In this document: in pieces, positions 10,859-22,221 of the stretch
How positions within the stretch are numbered: the stretch's first letter is position 1
How the letters are laid out: each line of letters starts with the position of its first letter
Assembly: GCA_963662175.1 (NCBI GenBank)
Contig: OY759219.1
Span: forward strand, 24,966,908 to 25,030,907
Length of the DNA: 64,000 bases
Source: Aradus depressus
Taxonomy: Eukaryota; Arthropoda; Insecta; Hemiptera; Aradidae
Direction of reading: 5' to 3'
Translations under genes and position numbers: made by a program
Notes under the pieces: model-generated
The model's input: the letters and a program-made list of their open reading frames with translations, nothing else
Told to the model about the DNA's origin: nothing
The model's database searches: none

Positions 10859-11180
10859 GGGGGCCGGTGGCTCAGTGGTATGCGTGCTTGCCTTCTGAGC
10901 TCAAGATCGTAGGTTCGAAACTCAACCGAGGCTCTTAGTTTATTTTATCTGGGAGGTTAAATAAACTTAGGTACGCCGTCATTCGAATGGGACATTAAGC
11001 GATTGTCCCGAGCCTGATGTCAGGTACTCGTTAAAGATCGTACCCTAGGTGAATAAAAATTTAGGGTAGGCAAAATTTAGGACACCCACAGTAGAGTCGG
11101 GCTCATGTCCACCATAGTGACGAAAGAGCGCTCTGATAGTAGGCGATATGACCTCATAGTCAAAGCCCGGTCATGAGTCG
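10859..11180 (+). mobile_element. tRNA-derived SINE (family A), near full length
   Basis: Complete head (B box GGTTCGAAACT) to GTCATGAGTC; the CCTAA tail is missing and the sequence passes straight into an AT-rich LINE-like 3' UTR. Confidence 0.88.
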
Positions 11181-11395
11181 TTTATTAATTGTTTTCTAAT
11201 TGTTTATTTATCTATATTTATTATTGTCTAGTTTTTCCCCCTGTAACACTAATATATATTCATTTTTCTATTTATTTCTTTTTACGACATACTTACTGAT
11301 ACTTTATTTCATTGTTTCCTTTTCTCTTTGACTCTCTATTTATTTATTCTTAGGGAACCTCGGTCCCAGAATAAAATGTTTCATTTTATATATAA
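11181..11395 (+). repeat. LINE-like AT-rich 3' UTR
   Basis: Ends 'ttagggaacctcggtcccag' followed by 'ataaaatgtttcatttta'. The same ending is found in reverse at 36862-37110. No coding part remains. Confidence 0.5.
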
Positions 11396-11399
11396 AAAA

Positions 11400-11770
11400 A
11401 ATGTTCTGTCTGTATGTGTGTGCGGAATCAGCAGATGGGGTGTCAGGGGGGGCTCAACACAAAAAACCCAATAATTGCCTCTATAATGAATGGATCTACA
11501 TGAAAATTCCTATTCAAAGACAAAACCCAATGAGGCTTTTCAATTTCAGCGAAATCGGCTGAAATGTAGGGCGGTTTAGGGGATGGAGCTCAATTCAAAA
11601 ACCCTAATAACTGATGTAATGAATTTATCGACACAAAATTTAGTTTGATGATTTAGGAGCCCCTTTGTAAGTCAACTGTTGAATATTAGTGCAAACGCTC
11701 AACGTGGTTTGGAGTGGGAGCGAAAAGTTAATAGATTAATTCTTTCTGGGGAAGTACATTGCCAGATATT
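11400..11770 (+). repeat. Modular dispersed repeat
   Basis: Two or more modules marked by 'aatgaatttatcgacacaaa' and the terminus 'ggggaagtacattgccag'. The minus-strand frame 11699-11935 begins in it and is not a gene. Confidence 0.6.
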
Positions 11771-12340
11771 AACTTTTTTTCTTCTAGATTCATTGTTTTC
11801 GTAAAACTTTAACTTGCATCGTTGTGGTTGTGACCTCTCCAAATGGGTGGTAAGTTTCTCTGAGATAACCCCCAGTGGAGAACAAACAACCCCCAGCTCC
11901 GTTGAAGGTCCAGTCAGGGAGCCTTCTTTGTACAAACCTTCTGGTCAGAGAGGCTAAGTTTAAATTGGATTTCTGGGTGGTTCTCTCTAAGTTTTGCCTT
12001 ATCTCAAGATAACTTCCCCAGATCTCTTTGTCCTTTGACCGTTGTCCTTTCCTCTTACCTTCATTCCTTATTCCCTTTATAAATTCTAACTTTATCAGGA
12101 TCAATTTGTACTGATGACAAAGACCTATTTTATTCTGTTAAGAAATTTTTTTTTTCCCCGAAAGGTCACTGTTTTAACAATATACTTTTTAAAACTCCTA
12201 AAACTTGTAACTCTTTTGAACACTAAAGGACAATGGGGATAGCTGGTCCTTCATTCAATACAAATTCCCTAAATAAATAATACAAAGGTATCAAGACAAC
12301 AATATATTTTATTTAAACCACAACTAGTTTCGGAAATTAT
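11771..12340. other. No recognisable gene
   Basis: A 104-residue minus-strand frame (11790-12104) is the longest here; it is rich in K, R and E but has no motif I recognise. A piece at 12310-12340 ('accacaactagtttcgg') matches the palindrome at 58880. Confidence 0.35.
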
Positions 12341-12346
12341 CTGCCG

Positions 12347-12572
12347 GGCGCCGGTAGCTCAGAACTAGCCTGCTTTTCGCGAGTTCAAAACCCCTTAACT
12401 TTTTTATCTCGGAGGTGAAAAACCTTGAGCACATCGTCCCTAGGATTAGACGTTAAGCGATCGTCGCGAATCTGTACGATTTTTGATACTCGATGTATAC
12501 CCCTACCCTATATGAATAAGTCACAGGCTCATGTCCACCAGAGCGGCGAAAAGCGCTATGGTTATAAGTCAC
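12347..12572 (+). mobile_element. Diverged tRNA-derived SINE, internally deleted
   Basis: GGCGCCGGTAGCTCAG head with a deletion before the B box, then recognisable 'gacgttaagcgatcgtc' and 'caggctcatgtccaccagag'. It forms a tail-to-tail pair with the next SINE. Confidence 0.75.
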
Positions 12573-12599
12573 AAAAATATTACAGATATAGTTATTATG

Positions 12600-12888
12600 G
12601 CATGCCCGGGCTTTTAACTACAAGGTCGTATCGCCTACTACCAGAGCGCGCTTTCGTCACTCATGGTGGACATGAGTCCGATTCAAATTTTTATTCACCT
12701 AGGGTAGGGTCTTTAACGAGTTGGATACAGGCTCGGGATCAACGCTTAACATCCTATCCGAAGGATGGCGTGCTTAAGTTTTTTTTACTTTCCAGATAAA
12801 ATAAATTAAGAGCCTCGGCCGCCGGGATTTGCTCTCGCGATCATGAGCTCGGTAAGCAAGCACGCATACCACTGAGCTACCGGTGCCC
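12600..12888 (-). mobile_element. tRNA-derived SINE (family A), minus strand
   Basis: Reverse complement of the consensus from CCGGGCATG to the tRNA head. The 124-residue plus-strand frame at 12425-12799 runs across this SINE and its neighbour and is not a gene. Confidence 0.88.
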
Positions 12889-13062
12889 CCTGGATTACAG
12901 GACTTTCTTATAGCAACTACGTTTACTCTCCCCCTCTCCTCCTTATGAAAGTAATGAGTTGGCATCAGGTGTACTTTTGTGTTTCATTGTACAGATTAAT
13001 TCTGAAAGTATTGCCAGTATGAAATGATTTTGAGAAGGGATGGGGAAGAGTGATCTGTAACC

Positions 13063-13555
13063 GTGATTGGTATAAGAAAGTGTAATGACCACATACATTT
13101 TTCTTTATTACAATTATTTTTCGCGCGTTACGTATCTAAAGGCGTTGACATTCCAAAATGGCCGAAGAGGAATGAATGCGACGTTTATTATATAACCCCA
13201 AGATTTGATTCTTTTATATTCATATTTGATGATAATTCTCTTGACCTGGTTACGTGGCTAAACTACCTGACTACATTGCAAAAAATCTGCTATCATTTGG
13301 CCAATACAGAATGAGTGTATAAAAATTATTAGACCTTACTATGATAAAAATATAAAATAAATAAGGTTAATTGAAAGATAATGGGGAGACAAGTCAGGTA
13401 TAATAATTGGAGACTAGGAGATATACCATTGAGAAGCACATCATTATACATGACCAAAGTCTGGCTAAGATATATGGCGAAATTTGGTTTCATGCAGGGA
13501 CGTAGGAGCCAAGAAGGGAGAAGGGAGTGTCCCACCAGTGTTATAACTATAATTG
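13063..13555. other. Unclassified stretch, no supported gene
   Basis: Frames 13063-13314 and 13381-13578 (plus) and 13329-13535 (minus) overlap. None has a domain I recognise. The end runs into the T-rich reverse LINE tail at 13558. Confidence 0.3.
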
Positions 13556-13689
13556 AATTTTTTTTTTCGTTTCCTTGAAATCATTAAATAACAATTTATT
13601 TTTACGAATTAAGGCATCCTGATTAATATACATAAATTTTATTTTAAACGAAATTGCACGTTTTTACTTTTTTGACAAAATTCTAAAAC

Positions 13690-14810
13690 GTTTTAGGTTT
13701 ATACTACACAAAATAGGAAGATGGTAGCAAAATACTCTTCCATATATTTTATATATTTTGTGAGAGGACGCCGGCAGCTCAGTGGTATGCGTGCTTGTTT
13801 TCTGAGCTCAAGATAGTGGGTTCGAAACCCGACTGAGGCCCTTAGTTTATTTTATCTGGGAGGTAAAATAAACTTAAGCATGCCGTTCTTCGGATGGGGC
13901 GTTAAGCGATGGTCCCAAGCCTGTGCGATGTCAGGTACTCGTTAAAGACGCCCCATCCGCGAAAAAAAATTTAGGACTCCCACAGTAGAGTCGGGCTCAT
14001 GTCCACCAGAGTGACGTAAGAGCGCCCGGGCATGTCATAAAACCTTACCACCTAATCTATATTTTGTAATATAGTCTACATGTGTTTTTAAAACATAAGT
14101 TTTTCCTTTTTTTTTATTAAGTGTTGCACTGTATCTCTGTAAAAAAAAAATTCAAATATTAGTGTTTTAGACGTTCGCTCGATTTATACGAAAACGGTTA
14201 ATCCTTTCGAAAAATAGTTTCTTACCAAGAAAGTTTCTTAATAATTTTGAATCGCTTATGTGATACGACCAATGTTATAAAGCCCCAAAGAATGTTAAAT
14301 ACATTTTCATAGAAAATATTTCAAAGTAATTTTTGTATCAAACAAAATTGTAAGATAACTTTTTATTATTGATAGTTTTTCAGATACATTTCTTTTGCTT
14401 ACCCTCGTAAACACAAAACTTACCCCCTAAAACTCAATATTTGACTTACATTTTGGCTCATACTATTTTTGTGTTGTAATATATAACATTTTTTTTTATT
14501 TTTATCATATAACAATATTTTTGATATATTTTAATCTATTTTTATTATTTATATCATATCTATTACTATTAATGTTTATAAAATAATGTCGATACGTTCC
14601 ATTATATCGGAAGGTAGTAAGTCGATTCTCCCTTCTCTGATTCCCTCTTTCCTTCGACCGATTTTGCGGAAAATTAATTGGTACCATCATTATGGGGTTT
14701 TGAATGTAAATATAAAATTTTATGTCAATACATTCCTTACATCCCTCCCATTCGGTTGGTTCCCCTGAAAATTGATAACTGTCGTCCTTATAAAGAATTT
14801 ACATATGAAA
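13690..14810. repeat. Segmental repeat copy 1 (with SINE inside)
   Basis: From about 14050 to 14755 this matches 37780-38280 in the same order: 'tgttttagacgttcgctcga', 'ttcttaccaagaaagtttct', then the block containing 'gaaaattaattggtaccatc'. Both copies carry a SINE immediately upstream, which points to duplication after SINE insertion. Confidence 0.7.
13766..14053 (+). mobile_element. tRNA-derived SINE (family A), internal deletions
   Basis: Complete head; lacks part of the middle (GACGCCCCATCCGCG replaces the usual segment) and the region before CCCGGGCATG. It splits an AT-rich repeat of the 'tatattttgtg' palindrome family. Confidence 0.85.
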
Positions 14811-15115
14811 TTTCGTGTCAATACTTTTATTTCAGCAGATATTAGAGTTTTTGTGTTGAGCCTCCGCCCTAATCCCCCCCATTCCCTTTGGTTGATTTGG
14901 CTGAAAATCAATAGGTGTCGTCCTTAGAAGGTTCTGGATACACATATATATTTTATATATTCTTTGAATCGGGAGTTATCGTGTTCACAGAGACACAGAG
15001 ACTTTTTTTTTTTTGGAATCTAGAGGTCGGAAAATATGAAATTCCTATGAAAACTCAACTTCGAATTTCTGACCGATTACATAACTTCCCCTATACTTTG
15101 TATAGCTGGCGAATT
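14580..15115 (-). repeat. Modular dispersed repeat, minus orientation
   Basis: At least three modules with 'tcgatacgttccattatatc', 'tgtcaatacattccttacat' and 'tgtcaatacttttatttcag', ending with 'gaaaatatgaaattcctatg' and 'cctatactttgtatagctgg'. Frames within it (14586-14768, 14915-15223) are not genes. Confidence 0.6.
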
Positions 15116-15890
15116 AATAACCAAGACAAGATGAATAGAAGAAACGTTTCTATTTGTTTGATGATAAAATATACCGGAAAGAGAAACACATGTGCAAATC
15201 TGTTGTTGGATTCCTACCATTGAGTCACTTCCTTCGTGCGTCGTCACCGTTCAAATGAAACAAGCAGTGACGAATTGATTTGCAAAAGGGTATAAGCCCC
15301 AAAAATTCGCTTTTTGTGTATTTCATATTAAAAGAGTCTAAAAACCGACCCTTTTTAAATGTAAATATTAAAAAATAAATCTGTCAGTAAAAATTGTCAT
15401 TGATTCACCGGCATTCACATGTGCATCCCCATACAAATAGATATCTACAACTATGTAAAAAATATACAATCAGCAAAAAATGTGTTGAGAAAATGTCAAT
15501 GTCAAGATGGGAGAAATCATCCAGTGGTCTCATTTAAACTAGTTACTGTCATTGCTGCTGCTAAGGAGATCTCTAGGCCATTGGCGCTCAAGTCGTCGTT
15601 GTGAAAGTGTGGAAGAATGGAGGGCACAGCGTAATTCTGAGAGTGACTTTCTTATACTCAGTAAGAAATGATTTTGAGAAGGGAGAGAGAGAGAAAGTCC
15701 TATAATGGCCACATCACATATATTTTATTTTTGTCTTATTTTTATAATTGTCCATAAAAACTATCAATAATAGAAAATATTTTATAATTCGTAGCTACGT
15801 AATACAATTTAAACATTATTTTGAAATATTTCCTATGAAAATTTATTTTTTATTATTTGACGTGCATTGGTTTGAAAATTCAATATTTGG
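15116..15890. other. No recognisable gene
   Basis: The frames at 15419-15604 and 15748-15966 have no domain I recognise. Bits of the foldback family occur at 15640-15690 and from 15890. Confidence 0.3.
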
Positions 15891-16085
15891 CCAACGTTTG
15901 GGAAATTTTAAATCTGATCTGATCTACGTTAGCACATGTGATTTTGTGAAAATTTCAAGTACATAGTTACAATCGTTTTTGCGGTGGAGCGCTCAGTTTC
16001 AATCACACACACACCCAGACCAGGAGACCTTAAAAGGTCAAAATCCGTTGAAACCTGAAATTTAGATTATTGTATGATTACAATC
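15890..16085. repeat. Foldback-family right-end fragment
   Basis: Contains 'acaatcgtttttgcggtgga' followed by the CA-rich 'caatcacacacacaccc' and 'gattacaatcc', the same order as the right end of the 26300-27235 element. Confidence 0.55.
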
Positions 16086-16388
16086 CGTTCTTGTACTGCA
16101 GGTATATGAAAGTTAAGTGCTCCAAATAAAATTCGCCATGTCGGAGCCCTTTTGTTATCTTATTTCTCAGGTGAACCTCTCAACGAACGGAATATAGCAA
16201 AGCGAAGCAACACATGTTTGGTGTGGCCTCCAAGAAGAGCGACTAGTGTCGTCCTGTAAAGATAGTCACCGCCATCCAATTAGAGGGACTTCGTGCTCTC
16301 CCTACTTCAATAGGAAAATAAACACTCCTCTTATCGCAAGTCCACCTTCAACTTTGTCTGTCCGTCTGTCTATCACAGGCTCAACTTC

Positions 16389-16540
16389 AGAGCGCTGGTA
16401 GCTCAGAGGTAAGAGTGCTTGCCTACTGAGCTCAAGATCGCGGGTTCAAAACGTGGCCCTTAAATTTTTTATATTTAAGGTGAAAATACTTTGAGCACGT
16501 CGTCTTTCGAATCGTTGTTAAAGACCCTAATTACATATAA
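16389..16540 (+). mobile_element. SINE family A, 5' half of a split copy
   Basis: Head GCGCTGGTAGCTCAGAGGTA to 'gttaaagaccctaattacat'. The remainder is at 16685-16798. Confidence 0.75.
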
Positions 16541-17260
16541 AAAAAACTAAAAGGCACATTTTATAAGAAATACATTTTGTCGCAGTTTTCCCAATTTGCA
16601 AGATTTATGGCAAAAATAGTCAAAATTTATTTTTAAAACTATTTTTGAAGACGTTTGCTCGATGTACTTGAAAACGGTTAATGCCTAAATAGGCAAAATG
16701 TAGAATTCCCACAGTCGAGTCGGACTCATGTCCAGCAGAACGACAAAAATACGCTCTGGTAGTAGATGATATGGCCTTGAAGTTAAGATCAACTTTATCT
16801 TATCAAAAATATACTTTGGTCTAAGAGGAATCGCAAATGTACCAGAAGCCATGATTTAAGGCACCTGATTTTCAAAAAACATTCTTTTTCCGTAAGAAAT
16901 TTCAAGTCTTAAAAATAGTTGGTGTCAACATTTCAAAAACTGCCGAAATTAGAGCGAATAATAGAGAAATAGGTAGTTTTGGCAGTGCGTCCTAGAGAAA
17001 TTTCTTTTAGGTTCTTTGGGGCACTATAACTTTAGTTGTATTAGTCCAATCTCAAATCTAAGGACCATTAGCATTTTGGAAATTTAATTAGAAATATTTT
17101 CGATAAGAGAAAGATTTTCGATAGCATTAACCATTTTCAAGTAAATCGAGCAAACGCCTATAAAAATATTTTAAAAACAACAATTTAAGATGAGTTTCAG
17201 TTTATATCTCGTAAACTGCAATAAAATTGCTTTCTTATAAAATGTACTTTCAGTTTTTTC
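16541..17260. repeat. Inverted repeat pair that splits a SINE
   Basis: 16541-16684 ('aaggcacattttataagaaa', 'gaaaacggttaat') has its reverse complement at about 17130-17260. The SINE remnant 16685-16798 lies between. Either the element inserted in the SINE and then rearranged, or recombination between repeats joined them. Confidence 0.5.
16685..16798 (+). mobile_element. SINE family A, 3' half of a split copy
   Basis: From 'aggcaaaatgtagaattccc' to 'gatatggccttgaagttaag'. Together with 16389-16540 it covers most of one SINE. Confidence 0.7.
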
Positions 17261-17800
17261 AGGGGAGTAACGTGAAATTCCATTGACAACTCGAACTCGA
17301 ATTTTCGATTACAATAGTTCTTTACATTTAACTTCTATGGTAGTTTAATAGTACAGAATAGTATGGAACACTTCTTTGTAATATTTTGAAAATAATGTCC
17401 AGTCCTCCAACGGTTAGTGAATCAAAGCTAACGGAACTCATTGAAGAACTAAAACTACACGCAAAAGAAAATTCTTCTTCTAAAGATAATTGCATGTAGC
17501 TATTGAAAAGATGCAAGAGTTCCATATCCCATTGACTGAAGAAGTAGAGGTTGTCCAAACAGATGAATAGGAACGGTGAGATGTGTAGCTGCAATATCCT
17601 TCAGAAGAAAAGCTGGCTCTTATAGTCAGAGCTTGGTTTATTGGCTACTCTTTATGACCAATCGTAAATATATGGACGGTGTAAAGCTTCTGTAGAGTGA
17701 CCCTGACTGACCTCCGTCCTTTCACCTCCAGATCCAGCTCATGCCTTCCTTGAAAGCTTCCACCTCACTAACTTCTAAAGCTTTCTACCTTCCATTTTAA

Positions 17801-18345
17801 TTTGACCTGATGAATCGAGGCTCAACGATTGTGCTGCAGTGGATCCCAGGACATTGCGGCGTCCATGGGAATGAGGAGGCGGACCGCCTGGCCAGGGCAA
17901 GCTCCCTCATGGAACAGTTCGTACACCCCCTGACTATGGAAGCCGCGAAGCGTATAATAAAGAGTTCCCTCCAGAATGTAGTGAAGCTGGAGCACTCCAT
18001 GACGTTCGAGGGGAAACAGTGGCGGGTGTTGGGGGAGACAGGAGGCCGGCTGCTACGAGACCTACCTCGAGGACACTCTGTGGCCTGCTTCCGACTGCTG
18101 ACCGGACACGACTTTCTTCAGGGACACCTTCATCGGATCGGAGTAGCGGACAACCTCTACTGCGTCCTCTGCGAGAGAGAGCAGCACATGACAGTGCAGC
18201 ATCTCGACGTGTGCGCCGCTCTCCCGGATGTCAGAACTGTTAATAGAGGAAACTGTACTACGTCGAAAAAATCTACAGTGTACTGGGCTGCTAGGAGACG
18301 CATGGCGGAAATTGAAAGCGTACCGGCATAAGGGGAAAAAAAAAA
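17801..18345 (+). pseudogene. LINE ORF2 3' part: RNase H and C-terminal domain
   Basis: The frame 17810-18331 encodes 173 residues. Residues 8-28 (VLQWIPGHCGVHGNEEADR) are the last motif of a ribonuclease H domain, including the HxxxxGNExAD histidine and aspartate. Later, 'FRLLTGHDFLQGHLHRIG' and a C-x2-C-x4-H-x4-H-type cluster ('YCVLCEREQHMTVQHLDVC') form the usual C-terminal region. A stop precedes the ATG, so the copy is 5'-truncated at about 17801 and lacks the reverse transcriptase. A short A run follows the stop. RNase H after RT points to the I/R1/Loa-type LINE group. GC content is clearly higher than the flanks, consistent with a recent insertion. A TSD (TTAATT...ACCT) is possible but imperfect. 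Confidence 0.85.
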
Positions 18346-18689
18346 TTAATTACCTATATTTTTTTCATTTTTGTAATCAGTGTGTTGGAAAACTTGAAAT
18401 TTGAAAACTCAATTTCTAATTTCTGACCGAATACTTTGTATAGCTGGTGAAGTAAAAAATAGCTTGATGTTGAAAGCAACAATTTGTTTATCCTTATTTA
18501 CATTACTCATGCTTCTTCATAGGATTCAGAAAAAATATTCTAAGAAGAAAGGCTTTCATATCATAAATTGATCCAGTAAAAGTTCTAGAAGATAAGATTA
18601 ATTTCTCTGTCTTATTTTTATTTTTTTTTGTAGTTTAGATAATTAATATGATATATACAAAAAGCAATAAAAATAAATTAAAGAACTCG

Positions 18690-18990
18690 TTGAATCACTG
18701 GCAATGTACTTCACCAGCACGAATAACATCGGCAGTTATTAGGGCTTTTGAGTTGAACCCCCCACTGATCCCCCTTCTCTACGGATGATTCCGCTTAAAA
18801 TTAATAAGTGTCGTCCTTATGGGGTTCTGGACCCACATATAAACTTTCGTTTTATCAGGAGTGAACACACACAGAATATTTTTTTTTGGAATTAGGGTTG
18901 TGGAAAACATAAAATTCCGTTGAAAATTCAATTTCTAATTTTTGACCGATGTATTTGTCTGGGGAAGTAAAATATTTCTTGATGTTGAAA
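18690..18990 (-). repeat. Modular dispersed repeat, minus orientation
   Basis: 'gttgaatcactggcaatgta', 'ggcagttattagggcttttg' and 'tttctaatttttgaccgatg' in the family order. Confidence 0.55.
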
Positions 18991-19159
18991 GCAACACTTG
19001 AATTTTTTTATCCTTATTTATTTTTTCTTCTCGAAATTTATATATGAATGCTCTTTAAAAAGTAAAACTCAAAAATCCACGCCTATCGCCTGGAAAAATG
19101 AATATAAATTATCTGACAGGAGATTGGGAAGCCTGAACAGGTCCATGTAATTAGAGGTA

Positions 19160-19605
19160 TCACATTGTGATCTTCAGTACCTCATCTATAAATTTGGTCT
19201 TTGCATACGAATACTTACTGCAACACATGATAATATGCTCTGGATCCTCGGTCATTGCACAGTCCTCATAGAGAGGAGTCTCATTTCTACCGATCCTTTG
19301 CAAATATTTACGACAGAGTGCATGGTTTGTTCTGATTCTGCGGAGATTCTAAATAAATCTTCGAGATCTGGAAGATTTTCCAAACCATGATGGTATTTCT
19401 GCACATGGCTCGCATCATATTCTCTTTACCAAGCGGCTATGAGATCTTGATTAAAGTTCATATATAGGTCAGTTACAGGGACTTTATACCGAGAGCTTAC
19501 CTCCTGGTACTCAGCAGTTGACTTTGCCAAACAGTCGACCATCTCATTGTTAACAATTACCGAATGAGCCCTCACCCAGGCCTTATTTCGATAACTCATG
19601 CTTCT
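19160..19605 (-). pseudogene. LINE ORF2 3' part, second RNase H type, frameshifted
   Basis: Read on the minus strand from about 19605. The first frame gives 'AWVRAHSVIVNNEMVDCLAK', matching the RNase H end with the HS..NE..D pattern. After a frame change the sequence gives 'RIRTNHALCRKYLQRIGRNE', 'EDCAMTEDPEHIIMCCSKYS' and a stop at 19160-19162, which is the EH..xC C-terminal motif. The frame break means it cannot be made as one protein. It is a different lineage from 17801-18345, since the motifs diverge (AHS against GHC). No ATG and no RT remain. Confidence 0.75.
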
Positions 19606-20160
19606 ACGTTGGATCCAATTATTATTATTTTAAGAAGAAAGGCTTTCAGATCATATTAGTAAGGCGAAGAAAATTTTGTAGTACCAATATGATGTACTTA
19701 CGCATATAAGTAACACACTGTGTAGGATAAAGATGACATACTTAAACCCTTGGGCAAGACATCTCCGTTCTTTTCGCTGGTGCTAATGCGTGATGACTAA
19801 GATGTCTTAAGAACACAAGTCATGGGGAGATGGTACGTTATTTCCCGGTCCGGACGTTGAGGTGTAAATGAAGAAATTTAATAGCAACCATTTGCAGCTG
19901 AGAATCGTGACTGCTAAATGATTACACGGAGTTGACCAAGCAACGCGAGGAAACATAATGATTATGTTAGCCGGGGGTTATGGGGACCTCACGCCGGCCA
20001 AAACTTATCAGTCATCAGGGGGGGAGGGGGGGACTTACAAAGAATTGCACTTTTTATAACCGCTGTTAAAAACCTCTAGTTTTGTATTAATTTTTTTTCC
20101 TCTATTGTCTTTTTTCAATTGACATTATTAAGAAATGAACCAATCAGATTATATTGTACT

Positions 20161-20805
20161 CAGGGGCGTAGCCAGGATTTTGAGCAGGGGGGGGGGGGGG
20201 GCAAAGTTAGGCTAAGAGGGTGGGGGTATATACTCTCGGGGGCACAGCCCGCATTTTCCGTGATTAGCGTTGCAGTCTTTTTGTTATTAATTTGGGAGAC
20301 TCAGACCTCTAGAAGCTCCCCCTGAGGTAACCACTGACCGTAATACTTAAGTTGACTTTACATGAGCAGCAAAAATGCAAAGCGCAGCAGCAGCAAATGC
20401 ACGCAGTGGTTTCTGTGCTTTTAGAATTAAATGACTCACATCCAATAACATGCATTTGCTGTTGCTGCGCTTTGCATTTTTACTGCGCATGTAAAATCAG
20501 CTTTAAGAGTATGAAGTATATCATAAATGACGATTTTGAACGAGGAAATGAAATGATCGAATTCATATATATTTAAATAAATGTAATATGACTTGTTTTG
20601 TACATGTACATTTATGTAACAGCTGATTGCTGATGTAGGAATCAGACGCAGGGGAAATTTGAAGATCCTATTGGTAACTTGCAAGCAATCCATTTTTAAT
20701 AAAAACTATTTTTTTGGTTTAATTAATTTTTATCTTGGTTTTTTGCTCTGGCCATGGGGGGGCACGCCCCCCCCCCCCCCCTGCGTCCCTCTGGCTACGC
20801 TCCTG
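20161..20805. mobile_element. CAGGGGCG-type hAT non-autonomous element, copy 1
   Basis: Ends CAGGGGCGTAGCCAG at the left and the complement of CAGGAGCGTAGCCAG at the right. Long G and C runs sit just inside both ends. It carries an internal hairpin (20350-20520) found in all three copies. Flanking 8-mers (ATTGTACT, ATTAAAGG) do not match well, but copy 3 has a perfect 8-bp duplication. No ORF of note: frames here are repeat translations. Confidence 0.8.
20350..20515. repeat. Internal palindromic MITE flanked by TTAA
   Basis: Arms of about 45 bp start with TTAA and contain 'aatgcaaagcgcagcagcag', with its complement on the other side. The loop is about 65 bases. Same structure at 42385-42540 and 55370-55525. 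Confidence 0.75.
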
Positions 20806-20829
20806 ATTAAAGGGAGGTTAGTAACTTTA

Positions 20830-21200
20830 TCTGATTGGTTAGTAATAATATTAATAATTATATTTCCGTTAAACCAATACATGGTTATTAGAATTTATAC
20901 TTTAAAATAGCTTATAAATTAGATTTATAACTACTCGATTCTAACACACGTATGATTAGTAATAACAAAACTATTTAAAAAAGTAAAATGAAATGAATAA
21001 AAACTGAATGAATAAATACTTAAAAATATATGAGTACAAAAAAATTAATATTAATACATAGATACATTTATAATAAGTAGATACATTTATCAATTTTATA
21101 AAAATTAAGATAACTATTATTTAAAACTCTTCCGGAAGTGTCTTTATCCCAACGATGTTTCGGGACGTTTTTACGTCCCTTCATCAGGTCCCAATGTGCG
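20830..21200 (-). repeat. Repeat with hammerhead-like core, minus strand
   Basis: Core at 21158-21187 on the minus strand: CTGATGA, one A, GGGACG, six bases, CGTCCC, GAAA. The 3' part contains 'aaccaatacatggttattag', matched at 37185-37260, 41165-41225 and 53590-53620. Confidence 0.65.
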
Positions 21201-21477
21201 AGATATAGAAAAGAAAAAGAAAACAATATAACTGTAAAATGTATAAAAAAATAAAATAAATATATATAATCAATTATAAATTAATACATACAAAAATCTA
21301 AATGAATAAATAAAAATATATAAATTAATAAATAAAAAAATCATAAATGAATAAATAAAAAAAATATAAATAAGTGAATAAAAAATTATAAATAAATAAA
21401 TGGATCTGTGGCGCCCCCCACATGTTTCATTAATTTGTCCCTCCATTCTCTACCTTCAATCAATCAAATCGACATGC
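21201..21477. other. Low-complexity AT region
   Basis: Short repeats of AAATAAAT and TATAAAT types; no coding signal. Confidence 0.5.
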
Positions 21478-21489
21478 TAATTCACCTCT

Positions 21490-21552
21490 GAGAAGGAACT
21501 CGTACTTGGAGGTTGCAGGTTTGACCGGGTGGATAGCTTCAAGTACCTGGGG

Positions 21553-21625
<73 letters not shown>

Positions 21626-22221
21626 CCTTTATGTACGGTGCATATTAGCCATGTCAATGTGTTATATATAATTATTTAAGACATCCATGGCCCCGGGAGG
21701 GAGTTCTATCTACGAAATAAAACTCACTCCCGGACGGGATTCGAATCCGCAAACCATGGTGAGACCATGCGACCAAAGCCCTACGCTCTAGCCCGCACGG
21801 CCACCATGGCCCCCCTGGGGGCCGTTGTCACGGAAGGAAGAGGAAGGTATTGAGAAAGATATACGGCCCTACTCCAGAGGGGGATAGATGGAGGATACGG
21901 ACCAATGGGGAGCTGAGGGACCTGTACAAGAGCCCGGACCTGGTGGCCTTAGTGAAGCAGGGACGGCTCCGATGGCTGGGGCATTTACAGAGGATGCAAC
22001 CAGATAGATTGCCGAGGAGGATACTGGAGGGACACCCGGGAGGACAAAGAAGAAGAGGTAGACCCCGCTTACGTTGGCTGGAGGACGTGGAGGACGACCT
22101 CAGAACGATGGGTGTGAGAAGATGGAGACGGGAGGCCGAGGATAGAGTAGAATGGCGGAAGATTGTTGCGGAGGCCCAGGTTCTACAAGGACCGTAGCGC
22201 CAGGGAAAGTAAGTAAGTAAG
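21490..22221 (+). pseudogene. 5'-truncated LINE ORF2 C-terminus, split by a SINE
   Basis: Flanked by a perfect 12-bp TSD (TAATTCACCTCT at 21478-21489 and 22222-22233). The reading frame before the SINE gives 'FDRVDSFKYLGA', and after it continues 'VVT', then 'RKIYGPTPEGDRWRIRTN', 'RLRWLGHLQRMQPDRLP', 'RRRGRPRLRWLEDVEDDL' and 'EWRKIVAEAQVLQGP', stopping at 22195-22197. That is the C-terminal part after the RT thumb in many insect LINEs (KYLG, RWLGH, GRPxxRWxxDVxxDL). Removing the SINE and one TSD restores continuity, so the LINE landed first. The 3' end is a short AAGT microsatellite instead of poly(A). High GC marks it out from its surroundings. Confidence 0.88.
21556..21813 (-). mobile_element. 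tRNA-derived SINE (family B) with 70-base A tail
   Basis: On the minus strand it has a tRNA-like head (GGTGGCCGTGCGGGCTAGAG) with B box GGATTCGAATCCCG, a short body containing 'gggagtgagttttatttcgt', and a pure 70-base A tail, seen as T at 21556-21625. A 10-bp TSD CCTGGGGGCC flanks it (21546-21555, 21814-21823). It differs from family A in head, body and tail. Only one copy was seen here. The tail's purity suggests a young insertion. The lysine-rich minus frame over the tail is not a gene. Confidence 0.88.

Noticed and set aside
12425..12799. 124-codon open frame on the plus strand
   Set aside because: It runs across two SINE copies in opposite orientation; the peptide is translated SINE sequence.
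20161..20813. An 8-bp TSD for the first CAGGGGCG copy
   Set aside because: ATTGTACT and ATTAAAGG agree at only half the positions; the superfamily call rests on copy 3.
21460..21657. Minus frame with a polylysine stretch
   Set aside because: It is the SINE A tail read through into LINE sequence.
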